This document shows positions 53,836 through 64,000 of a stretch of DNA of 64,000 nt, in pieces; position 1 is the first letter of the stretch; each line of letters opens with the position of its first letter. Made by a program: the position numbers and the translations under genes. Below the pieces are notes generated by a model, which was given only the letters and a program-made list of their open reading frames with translations, was not told the DNA's origin and did not search any database. This stretch comes from Symsagittifera roscoffensis. Taxonomy: Eukaryota > Xenacoelomorpha > Acoela > Convolutidae. Where the stretch lies: positions 43,049,682-43,113,681 of the forward strand of contig NC_087066.1 in the NCBI RefSeq assembly GCF_963678635.1, read 5' to 3'.

Positions 53836-56766
53836 CTGCAAATTCAAGAAATGGAAATGACCGTAAATACATCCATTTAAGCATATAGCAATTTCTATTT
53901 GCAGTATTTCCCATGTGGGATAATGGCGTTAATTGGTTACAGGCGTTTTTGAATAATTTAAACCCGTGAAGGATAGACACCTGAATCATTTTTGTATTTA
54001 AATTGCTTGTTCAGCAATTTGTCCGCAATTGGTATTCAAATTAAGCACTGCGCAAAAATCCCAAACCATGTTTAAATTTGGATCGAATCCTTTATAGTTT
54101 ATGCCAAACTATTGGCAATATCCTTTTCGGTCAACAAAGCTGGCAATAGTTAATCAACTTAAGACTGAAACCAATTTTTTGCTCACTTGAGCTCAAATTG
54201 AGGTAACCTCAGGGCACCTTCATCTTTTTTTTACTGATTAAGATGCTCAAGGTCATCGAACAAGAGTAGTCATATCTGGCAAAAACCGTGGAAAGTTCCA
54301 ACTGCCCTTTAACGTCTTTGAAAACATCAATTGATAAACATTGATAAAATTTTCATAAAAATGAATAAAAAAATCGTTTTTTTTTTCTAAATTCTCCCAC
54401 ATGCTATGTCAAGTACAAATTGATGTTCCGAGCTGAGCGTCAAGTAACGTATTACTCACACCAAATACTTTTCTTCAATTCAAGCTAGCCAAAGTAGTCA
54501 TAACTTTAAAAAAATGATCACAGAGGTTAATTATAGTTTTACATTTGCTCAGGACATCAATGGTTTTCAGATCGTACCAAAAAACTCCGTTTAAAAAGAA
54601 AAGGTTTGGGTTTTGTAAGCGGATTAAGTTGACAACATCCAGCACCTCAATCCATTTTACCTAATTAAAAAAAAGACCCTCCCGTCCTCCAATGTTTCCG
54701 ACTGGGACTAAATTTATTCAGATCATAAGGTAAAATTTTGATAGAAGGTCCCTGTAACAAATAAGTGTGACAGAGGGTCCAAAGTCACGCTAATTTTGAA
54801 CAAATATAGCAATTAAGCGAATTAAATGGGCACCGCTCAATCGTTTTGGTTTTTTTGTGAAACGTAGATAACCTCCCGCACTGGAGTCCATGGATAAAAT
54901 CGATTGAATTTGAGTTTCATTATTTGGTGTCTATAAAAAAGGAATCAATTCTAATCACATGACACTGAAGTATGTTGCCATTACCTAATAAAGCATTATA
55001 ACCCATTTTAAATCCATAATAACCGAATATTTTTCACTTTTATAGATATCCATTATAACCGATTTTTTAAAAATTTGTTTAGGCGCAATTCTCAACTCTC
55101 ACAGAGTCGTTTACACAATTTGAACTAAAACTGGTTACTTGTTGTTCAGTTTCAACTTCCTTCTCGGCAATTTTGATTCTTCTTATTTATTTTATGTTGC
55201 TCAATTTTGTTACTTTCAAACGTTTTCCAATTTACTTAGACTTGTTTGAGGGCGTAGGTGGTAGGGGAACGGGCTATCAACGTTTGTATCATTTGTACCG
55301 AATGTTTGTACCAAAATTTGACAAGGGTTGTGTTGTGCCCAAAAATTGTTTGGCCGAAGTTTTCCAAAAAAGGAATTTTTGACCGGTATTTTCATCAAAT
55401 TGACTGGCAAAACAAACTGTCAAAACGTTTGCGGGTCAAGATTTACAATGTGGGAGAGAAGTTGGAGTTCTGGTGGTGGTTGTTGGGTCTCGTTGGAGGG
55501 TGGTGGGTAAGGGACAAAAGGGCAAACGTTGGGGAGAAGAGGGGTGGTACGGTGGCAAAGAGCTCCAATCGTTATGGGAAGGGAGTGGTTGGTTCTGGTG
55601 GGAGGGGAATGTGCTTGGGTAAGGTGCAGGCAAAGGGGCAACGTTGAGGGGGTGGGAAGAGAATTTTTTTGAAATTTGATACTTCTAGGTTTAGAAATCG
55701 ATTAGGCGTACACTCGTTTTGCAAAGTTTATGCATTACTAATTTGATAACAGCAAAAAACATCGCAAAATTTTGCACGACTCGAACCAATTTTTAAGTGA
55801 AAACAAATCATTTTTTATTGATTTTAAGTTAATTAAAATTAATTTCAAATGTGATAAAACAAAGGATTATAATCGATTTTTGGTTCTATTTTGTTGTATG
55901 AGGGCAGCATGGGAATCAATTATAGTTGTATGAGGGCAGCATGGGAATCAATTATAATGTGACTAGCTTAGATCACAAAAATATATTATAGTTGTTTTTT
56001 TTCTTTTTTTTTAGTTGCGGAAGCCTCATTTTGCGCTAAAATGTCATCAACTAGACTAACCTTTTAGCAATTTTGAAGCACTGATTTTACATTAGGGACC
56101 CTGTTAGTTTCATGAGAGCTGTTAGTTTCATTAACACACTTATCTATCATGACTTTAAGCCGTTTCAAGGGTGCGAAAGATAATTTGATCGTAGACCCAT
56201 TGATCATAGTTCATTAGACAAGAGTGTGACCGATCGTGCACAAGCATCTTTAGCAGTGAAAACCGAAACAAAGTAAATAAGGCTCTGTTTTGGGTTTTAT
56301 TTCCATTTTTTTCGGAGTTATTCCGAATGCGCGAAAACTTTTTCTACCAATCAGCGCTCAGTATTCAAAAACTCTAGAGAAAGAAGCAATAAATTCAGTC
56401 AACTTTGGACAGTTTAAGGGGTGTTGATTTGTTGAGAACTTTGGCGCATTCCCAATTTTTTTGATTGGGCAAAATTGCAAAATTACTTTTGTGAGATGCA
56501 CAAATTGCAAATTATCTTTTTTGGGCCGCGCAAATTCGGGAAAACATTTTTGCTGCGCAAAAATGCAGTATATTTTTTGGGGTGCACAAAATCTTGGAAA
56601 ATTTCTTCGGTCGCACAAAGTTGCAATATACCCATTTTGAGTAGCAATTGTCGCAGCATCAACCCTCAACCTGCTCGCATGACTTTAGACAGCTGTCTAG
56701 CAAGCATTATGATCGGAACGTGCTCGGTCCAGAATTACTCAGTCCAGAAAAAGCCAATGAAAAACT

Positions 56767-56853
56767 GCATGTAAATCTTAACTAGGGGCACAACAGCGGT
56801 CCTCCGTGAAGAGCTGAACAGCTCGTACATTGGTCCTTTCCCTTGTGGATAAA
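56767..56853 (+). repeat. Dispersed hairpin-bearing repeat, copy 1
   Basis: About 85 bases that recur in reverse complement at 61420-61503. Both copies can form a gagctg..cagctc hairpin and a short cgg..ccg hairpin whose loops differ while the stems are kept, as expected for a structured RNA origin. No SINE promoter boxes or target duplications were seen. Confidence 0.55.
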
Positions 56854-56921
56854 TCATCCTAAACTTTCAACCAAATAATATGAATAAACGGTTACGTAAC
56901 CATGTTTAGACAACATCGCAT

Positions 56922-57077
56922 CCATACTCGTCAGTAAGCAGACAAATGATGTTATAATCAATTAGAATCGAGACTAGGAAAGTTTAATAAATAATTATTA
57001 TTATTTCGTAAGTTCGCTTTCTCATCTCGATTCTGATTGGTTAATATATTGTATTTATCTGCTTACTGACGAGCATG
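56922..57077. repeat. Foldback element next to the GPCR splice donor
   Basis: The arms 56922-56974 and 57025-57077 are imperfect inverse complements (ctcgtcagtaagca versus tgcttactgacgag, and attagaatcgaga versus tctcgattctgat), separated by about 50 AT-rich bases. Size and form suit a short MITE. It ends about 40 bases from the GPCR donor. Confidence 0.7.
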
Positions 57078-57122
57078 AATACGCGGTTGTCGAAATACAG
57101 AATGCACTCCGAATAAACTGAC

Positions 57123-57270
57123 CTAGCCAGACGGAAGCTGTGAACAGGTGGTGTCTCCATCCCTCGGAGAAGTCCTTTTTCATCGCCACCAGCACATACA
57201 GAACCATATAAGGCAGCCAACACACACAGAATGCCAGCACAATGCCCGCCAGCTTCTTGGCCGCACGGAA
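57123..57270 (-). CDS. Internal exon of the same GPCR (ICL3 end, TM6, ECL3)
   Basis: The exon is bounded by acceptor tttcgttttag (57271 onward) and donor GTCAGT (57116-57122 region), 148 bases, starting in phase 0. It reads FRAAKKLAG, then TM6 VLAFCVCWLPYMVL with the C-W-x-P signature, a Lys-rich loop, and the start of TM7 (HHLFTASVWL). Spliced to 53835 it gives a continuous W-L-G-Y-x-N-S-T. The 3.29-kb intron between them is full of repeats. Upstream exons (TM1-TM5) were not found and probably lie beyond the window or in short exons not recognised. Confidence 0.9.
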
Positions 57271-57740
57271 CTAAAACGAAACAAAACAACTGCTCACATT
57301 GCAAAATTTGGGTTTTAAACAGTTACATACTCGGATTGAATGTTGAGGCTTGCAAAAGTGTATATTCGATCATGTGACGTTTTCGTTTTTATTATTTAAT
57401 CATAAGATGTTTCTTCCATGAATGAACAGCCAGATGCCTAATTCGAAGACTAAAGGTTAATGCTTAATTAACCTATGGATTACTTAGGAGAACGAACCAT
57501 CAGATGATCAACAAAAAACAAGACTGCTCGTATATCAGGGCAAAACCCTGAGTGTTCCGACTGCCCCTATCGAATAGTTTTTTGCAAAAAACATTGAAAA
57601 ACTGTAAATTTTGGACATAATGAAAAATCAAGAGTAAAAATTTTAGTGGTACAAACCTATTAGAACCGATTAGCTAGCCTCAATTCAATTTGGAATGATT
57701 TTGTTGAGCGGGATATTTCGCGTTACGCTTTCAATATTAA
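57271..57740. other. Stretch upstream of the GPCR exon, no gene seen
   Basis: Probably intron of the GPCR gene. It holds a diverged copy of the cagggc..ccctg hairpin repeat at 57522-57560 and nothing else recognised. Confidence 0.45.
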
Positions 57741-58803
57741 TAATTTGCGTTACGCTTTCAGCAATATGAAAAAATCTCCACAACGCACATAAATTAGCCC
57801 AGAGCATGGGCAAATTGGTCACAGAACTATGCAAAATTGATCGTAAGTAAAATAATTTTTTATATTTGTAAAATAATAATTTTTTTTTATTTCAGGGAGT
57901 CAATTTCTTCAATTTCTAAAAATTTTGCCAGAAACTAATATTTCAATCGCCGGCAGTTGATTCCAGTTTTTGACAGAATATTTTAGAAACGTTCTTTTTA
58001 CACGTTCTTAAAGTAAAAACTAACCAGTTAACGTATAGTAACTCAATAGAACAACGAGTATGCCTCAAATAAATTTGGAACTGTTTCTGAGCCAAAATAG
58101 AAGACTGATGGTGCGTTAATAGGGCTCGATAGTCGCTCGAATATCATCTCGAATGAATTGAACTTCGATTTCCAAATTCTTACAAGACTGCTCGTATCAG
58201 GGCGAAGCCCTGAATGTTCCGACTGCCTATTAAGGTTTATGGAGCAGTAATAACATTTAAAAAAATTTTTTTTAAGTAAAACAAAATAAAAAAATTTTTT
58301 TCTAAAATTTGAATTTTTTAATGAAAATCATCCCCCCACACGCCATATAAAGTTTAAAAGGACAGATTTTGCTACTTGAAACAAATCACTTATGGCAAAT
58401 AAGCTTCGTTAAACCAATTTGTAACAATTTCTAAGACGGATTAAATCTCGCTTACGCGTTAATAGCGCGAAATTTATCGCGCGTTAATTGTCCCAAATTG
58501 GCCAAAATGGCAATCTTTAAACACCCATAACTTTACAAAAAATGATCACAGGTGAAATATTTTTTCAAATTTGAGCTCAGGACAACAATACCTTTTGAAT
58601 AATGTAAAAAAAAATCCGTCAAAAATGGCTAGTTAAAAATTCGAAATTTGTCTGAAGAAAAAAAACCCACTCCGAGCACAAATATTTCGTTATTTTCGTA
58701 TTGAAAGTCGGAACAATAAGTATGCTGAAATTAATCACAAGTAAAATATCTTTTTTAAGTTTGAGCTCAGGCATCAATGGCTTTCAAGTTATAAAAATTA
58801 TTA
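57741..58803 (+). repeat. 1.06-kb repeat, first tandem copy
   Basis: Begins taatttgcgttacgctttca and repeats at 58804 with a period of 1063 bases. It contains a cagggc..gccctg hairpin (58186-58228), the palindromic ttatcgcgcgttaa region and a long A/T-rich part. No coding frame of note. Confidence 0.85.
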
Positions 58804-60406
58804 ATAATTTGCGTTACGCTTTCAGCAATATGAAAAAATCTCCACAACGCACATAAATTAGCCCAGAGCATGGGCAAATTGGTCACAGAACTATGCAAAA
58901 TTAATTGTTGGTAAAATAATTTTTTATATTTGTAAAATAATAATTTTTTTTATTTCAGGGAGTCAATTTCTTCAATATTAAAAATTTTGTCAGAAACTAA
59001 TATTTCAATCGCCGGCAGTTGATTCCAGTTTTTGACAGAATATTTTAGAAACATTCTTTTTACACGTTCTTAAAGTAAAAACTAACCAGTTAGCGTATAG
59101 TAACTCAATAGAACAACGAGTATGCCTCAAATAAATTTGTAACTGTTTCTGAGCCAAAATAGAAAACTGCTGGTGCGTTAATAGGGCTCGATAGTCGCTC
59201 GAATATCATCTCGAATGAATTGAACTTCAATTTCAAAAATCTTACAAGACTGCTCGTATCAGGGCAAAGCCCTGAATGTTCCGACTGCCTATTAAGGTTT
59301 ATGGAGCAGTAATAACATTTAAAAAAAATTTTTTTGATTAAAACAAATTGAAATTTTTTTTTTCTAAAATTTGAATTTTTTAATGAAAATCATCACCCCA
59401 CACGCCATATAAAGTACAAAAGGACAGATTTTGCAACTTGAAACAAATCACTTATGGCAAATAAGCTTCGTTAAACCAATTTGGAACAATTTCTAAGACG
59501 GATTAAATCTCGCTTACGCGTTAATAGCGCGAAATTTATCGCGCGTTAATTGTCCCAAATTGGCCAAAATGGCAATCTTTAAACACCCATAACTTTACAA
59601 AAAATGATCACAGGTGAAATATTTTTTCAAATTTGAGCTCAGGACAACAATACCTTTTGAATAATGTAAAAAAAAATCCGTCAAAAATGGCTAGTTAAAA
59701 AGTCGAAATTTGTCTGAAGAAAAAAAAACCTACTCCGAGCACAAATATTCCGTTATTTTCGTATCAAAAGTCGGAACAAAAAGTTTGCTGAAATTGATCA
59801 CAAGTAAAATATCTTTTTGTTCCGACTTTCGATACGAAAGTAACGGAATATTTGTGCTCGAGGTGGGTTTTTTTTCTTCAGACAAATTTCGACTTTTTAA
59901 CTAGCCATTTTTGACTGAATTTTTTTATATCACTCAAAAAGTATTGTTGTCCTGAGCTTAAATTTGAAAAGATATTTCACCTGTGATCATTTTTTGTAAA
60001 GTTATGAGGGTTTAAAGATTGCCATTTTGGCCATTTTGACCAATTTGGGACAATTAACGCGCGATATAATTCGCGCTATTAACGCGTAAGCGGAGATTTA
60101 ATCCGTCTTATAAATCGTTCCAAATTGGTTGAACGAAGCTTATTTGCCATAATTGATTTGTTACAAGGAGCGAAATTTATATTTTTGTACTTTATTTGGC
60201 GTGTGGGGGGATGATTTTCATAAAAAATATCAAAATTTAGAAAAAAAAAATTTCATTTTATTTTATTTCATTTAATTTTTTAAATGTTTTTACTGCTGCT
60301 CCATAAACCTTAAAAGGCAGTCGAAACATTCAGGGCTTGGCCCTGATACGAGCAGTCTTGTTTAAGTTTGAGCTCAGGCATCAATGGCTTTCAAGTTATA
60401 AAAATT
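58804..60406 (+). repeat. 1.06-kb repeat, second tandem copy, split by an inverted partial copy
   Basis: The second copy runs to about 59810 and resumes at 60360-60406 (gagctcaggcatcaatggct). Between them, 59811-60359 is the reverse complement of about 59240-59800 of the same unit. The result is a near-perfect long palindrome centred near 59811 with almost no spacer. Confidence 0.85.
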
Positions 60407-61419
60407 TATTGTAAAAATTCGCTAGTTAAAGAGTCGAAATTGCTCTTGATAAACAACCCGAGCACAAGTTTTCCGTATCTTTCTTGGAAAACTGGAACAA
60501 GAAAACAATCTATTAGAATCGTTGGATTAGTTGTTGTCTGATTAAGAGAAGATGTAGCGATCACATCTTCAAGTTTACTGCTTAATTCGTAGCATAATTG
60601 GAAAATATTAACCTGCAAAGCACAACTTATTCGAGTTGAAAAACATTGAGACAAGATAATGGGCAGCTAAAAATCCGTCGCAAGAAGTTTTTTCTAAGTA
60701 TTTATAATCAACAAGTAGATAGCAAACAATCTGGCTCACAACCTCTCAAAACTGAAAAAAAGGAAATTGAAATTTCAAACGGTGTTTACTACTGCTTACG
60801 GTTAGCTTAACATTATCCTTGATTTATGGAGAAAAAAGTAGAAATGGAAACAAGATGCTCGCATCAAGACAACGCTGTGAATATGCCAAATGGCCTTCAA
60901 CAATTAAAAATTAATTGAATAAAAAAGAATACTTAATAGGAATTGAAAGGATTTTATGGGGAACTATTTAAGAGCCAGGTTCAAGGAAGCGAATGATGCC
61001 TTAGTTGCCATTGTCGCTAATTACTACAAATGATGTAATAGATCGAGATAAAACCCAAAAAAAAAAATTTCCTTTTTCTGACGCTCAGCTCGAGATTTTG
61101 ATACCCTTCAGATCGCTTGGGTGAGTTCCGTTGAAAATGGCACGTTAATGGGTCAAATTTTGTCTGTAGAAAAAACAACGCTGAGCTCAAATTTTTCGGA
61201 TTTTCTTTGAAAATTGGAGAAATTACGAGAAGTTGGGCTTCTACAGCTACTCTCAGATTTTTTCCATTGGGTTCATAGAATAAAACACGTAGTTCAAAAT
61301 CTGTATAAATATTCTTTATGTCACAAAAAACGATATGAAAATGCTTTAAGCAAACAAAAGTGCTGTGATTATTGATCTGGGTTGCATTTTTTAAGAGCTC
61401 AATTTTTATTAAGACCATT
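60407..61419. other. Repeat-rich stretch, no gene seen
   Basis: Open frames at 60406-60654 and 61017-61466 on the minus strand lie in, or next to, dispersed repeat sequence (for example 60856-60890 is a decayed hairpin repeat and 61420 onward is the repeat above), so no gene is called. Confidence 0.4.
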
Positions 61420-61503
61420 TTATCCACGGGGGAAAGGACCAACACAAGAGCTGTACAGCTCATCACGGCGAACCGCTGTTGTGCCCCTGTTTAAGAACTA
61501 CAT
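61420..61503 (-). repeat. Dispersed hairpin-bearing repeat, copy 2
   Basis: Reverse complement of 56767-56853 at about 80-85% identity by eye. Stem gagctgtacagctc is perfect; the second hairpin has a ttcg loop on its sense strand. Confidence 0.55.
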
Positions 61504-61932
61504 GCAATTTTTTTGGTTATTTTTCTAGGCTGGGTTATGTTGAAAGTCAATTTGGTAAAACATTACATTCAGCAATAAAAAATAAATCTGTCTCAACGCT
61601 CTTATGATACATTAGTTTTCATGACATACCTTAATTTTAGGTTTTTTCAAATTTTACTGTATTGTAATCAAATTAAGTTATGATGCTTAATTATTAGTTT
61701 TTTTCCTCATGTTTGAAAGACCTTTCATCAAATTTTGCCTGCGATCAACGCTTAGGAGTGGGAAGAAACTATATCACGCAAAAACAGGTTTACGAATTTC
61801 AGAGCTGATTAATTGAGTTTGGTTTCATTTCAAAACTGTATCAGCTATAAATCGGAATAAGAAAAAATTTACTCAATTTTTAAAAAACGGCTCTTATAGG
61901 TTTCGTTATTGTTTACTTATATTTATATTTGT

Positions 61933-61935
<3 letters not shown>

Positions 61936-61970
<35 letters not shown>

Positions 61971-61978
61971 AAAATCAG
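61936..61978. repeat. (TA)n microsatellite
   Basis: About 43 bases of uninterrupted ta repeats. Confidence 0.95.
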
Positions 61979-62056
61979 CGATATACAGAGTTTCTCGTCT
62001 AAATATACAGCGACCTGCTCCATACAGAAAAGCTCAAAATAATATAAAAAACTCAC

Positions 62057-62152
62057 CTGGAACCAAGTGATGTACGGTTTTGAATGTTTGAAAAGGGACA
62101 GGTTGGCGATTACCTTGAATAGCACAATCTGGTCGAGGTCAAATATCAGAAC
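62057..62152 (-). CDS. Possible internal exon, 96 bases, unassigned
   Basis: On the minus strand an acceptor-like ttttttgtaag precedes an open 32-codon stretch (VLIFDLDQIVLFKVIAN and so on) that ends at a strong donor, ccag|gtgagt. The other two frames are closed and the stretch is less AT-rich than its surroundings. It is 5' of the GPCR exons on the same strand but does not look like a receptor segment. It may belong to another gene or be chance. Confidence 0.25.
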
Positions 62153-64000
62153 CTTACAAAAAATCACATTCGTCTGACTTTCGCTATTAGGTTGGATATT
62201 AACAGACCAATTTCCGTTATAGGAAAAAATTCTTGAATTAAAAATTGTAAACCTCAAGGTAGGTCACCTACTTGAGTACAAAACAAAAAAACTCCTTTGA
62301 CTGCAAGCCCTTTTCTGATAATTGTTAGTCATGTTTCGGAAAAATTGATGCGCACTATTGAAGACTGCATATGAGGATATTTTATGAAATCGTAATCAAA
62401 ATCACTGATTATACTACTAAGCGCACAGTGCTGGTTGATTGCTCAATTAACTAGCCTGAATTATAAGTCTCACTTTGTATCGTCAAATTTCTTGACAAAC
62501 ACAAAAGTGAAAACAAGAAAAAGAAAATAGTATAAATACATAAAGGGGATAGTTAAACACAAGTGTTGTAAAAACTGAAAGAACACTGTCTTAAGTTCTA
62601 ATAGGGATGGCGTCAATACCTAATTTTTGCATTTGAACTAATTTTAATTGCCTGTAGTCTGCGTCTAAAATTACTGATTGCTTTGTCCACCTATTGTTTC
62701 TCAGAGTATTGGGTCACCAGTTCTTCGAGATTCGTGTTGCTGCTTTTAATTTTTTGGGAATTTTTTGATAAAAAAATGTATGATCTACGGAGCGAGTGGA
62801 AATGAGAAAAGGAATAAAAACATAAAGATTTATGATCTGTCCAATCTTGGTGCAAGAACGCTTTTAAGTACCTGTGTTTTATTGTAATCTTCATAGGCTT
62901 TGTTTCATCGGATATATGTTTTATCTTCAGGTCTTTGGGAAGTTTTTGTTTACCTCTTTTCGTTTGATTTTTTCAACTTTTTTTAAAAAAAAACATTTAT
63001 TAATTTAGTCTTTTTCTGCAGGTGTTCTATTTCTTTGTATCTTTGTTAGGCTGCAAAAAGACCGTGTGCTTCTTGCTTTATTGTCTGCTTTTCAAGGCAG
63101 GACACTTTAATCGGTTAGCCTGTATGGTGACTTACTTTGGTATCCCAGAGAACAGTCCGTAAAAATACTGGATGATTCAAAAGGAATCCAATCTTAAAAA
63201 ATGAAAAAATAGGGTTAGTATTCAAAAAGTTGACAAAAAACAAAGTGGAGAAAGTCCTCTCTAATCTTAAGTAATTTTTTAAAAATAAATTTTTTTGTCC
63301 GTGTAGTATTTGTAATACTACAACTCATCTCCTGTTAAAGATAGACAGTTTTTTGCCCCATACATTTTTACTTTACAATGGTATCAAGACTTTTTTTTAT
63401 TCTTATTGAAGGTTTTGCCTCTCTGAACTTTGTTGAGCCAGGTGAGATTCAAAAAAAATTTGAAGAAAAAATTGTTTTTCAGCATATTTTGTCTCGTCCA
63501 AAACCCACTGCAAGACAAAAAGGGTTTGAAATTTGAATTTTTGCTTGTTTTGTCCGGATAATTAAAATCAGCACTGTAGCAGAAAATGAAATAAAGCATA
63601 CACAGTCAGTGCAATTTCAAAAAAGTTGGGTTGTTATTTTGTATGAAAGATTTGTCAGTCCTGATTCAAATGACATTTGAAAAATTTTAAACAGTTCAAA
63701 AGTTGTCCCAATGTTGAGAAAAACTGGTTCAAAATATTTAAAGTTTTTTTTTTATTTTCGAGGGTTTAAAGCGAGCGAGTAAAACGAAAAAGCAAAGCTA
63801 CAAAAGCTTTAGTTAATAGCTTAAGAGCTTACTGTAGCTTAATATGAGCCGTAAAAACTTAAGTTTTATGTAAGTTAATTTAGTTTTTTTAGTTTTCTAA
63901 TACTTAAATTCAAAAATTGAAACTGCTAAAAAAAATTAGAAAAAAAATTTAAAGTTTGTTGTTGTTTTTTTTCTAGTCAATTTCCACAAAAATTGTTTTG
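62153..64000. other. Right end of window, no gene seen
   Basis: AT-rich sequence with short frames only (62691-62894, 63384-63599). Nothing recognisable on either strand. Confidence 0.4.

Larger units (their letters stand above)
53836..57122 (-). other. GPCR intron, repeat-rich
   Basis: It contains a G-rich plus-strand stretch at 55450-55650, a 32-bp tandem duplication at 55894-55957 (ttgtatgagggcagcatggg), short degenerate repeats at 56460-56640 (gcgcaaaa, gcacaaa words), a dispersed hairpin repeat at 56767-56853, and a foldback at 56922-57077. No exon of another gene could be supported. Confidence 0.5.

Noticed and set aside
56767-61503. Possible hammerhead ribozyme in the two-hairpin repeat (tgatgag box)
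   Set aside because: The required CUGAUGA and GAAA core boxes are not both present in either copy.
1-64000. CRISPR arrays, tRNA or rRNA genes, bacterial operons
   Set aside because: None seen; repeats are long tandem or dispersed eukaryotic types with no regular spacer structure.

Overview
The window is AT-rich eukaryotic DNA, most likely from an invertebrate animal. It has spliced aminergic-type GPCR exons with GT..AG introns, long arrays of repeats, a Ty3/gypsy-type retrovirus-like element carrying an envelope-like gene, and a Maverick/Polinton DNA transposon. I see no operons, rRNA, tRNA or CRISPR. I cannot name the species. Family assignments rest on motifs read by eye; no database search was possible.

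Layout. 1-8.2 kb: a tandem array of a ~1.63-kb unit (about four and a fraction copies), flanked by diverged direct repeats. 8.4-9.9 kb: a ~24-bp minisatellite followed by a 509-bp tandem duplication. 11468-28614: a complete 17.15-kb LTR retroelement on the minus strand, with 410-bp LTRs that look identical and a 4-bp target duplication (ATAG). Reading 5' to 3' on the minus strand it holds gag-protease-RT-RNase H, integrase in another frame, two small hydrophobic ORFs, a 326-codon ORF with no ATG, an envelope-like glycoprotein of 872 aa, a 599-aa ORF of unknown function that overlaps the env stop by ATGA, and a long 3' region. 30610-49693: a degenerate Polinton with ~1.45-kb terminal inverted repeats. 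Its protein-primed DNA polymerase B lies on the minus strand; accessory genes, an RNase-H-fold nuclease-like gene, packaging ATPase, integrase, penton-like minor capsid protein, basic core protein, major capsid protein, a Cys-rich membrane protein and an adenain-like protease lie mostly on the plus strand. Nearly all are broken by stops and frameshifts; the protease and one hypothetical ORF are open. 49.7-64 kb: repeat-rich DNA holding the last two recognisable exons (TM6 and TM7) of a host rhodopsin-family GPCR on the minus strand, a tandem/inverted 1.06-kb repeat complex, and dispersed hairpin-containing repeats.

The most novel material is in the LTR element. It appears young, yet its gag-pol frame runs open from inside the LTR for 390 codons before the first ATG, and a second 326-codon frame has no methionine codon at all. 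Start-codon searches miss both. They suggest splicing or non-AUG initiation, and the element carries at least two proteins (the ATG-less Pro/Ser/Thr-rich one and the 599-aa one) that I cannot assign to any family. The Polinton shows a second puzzle: its TIRs are almost identical while its genes are dead.
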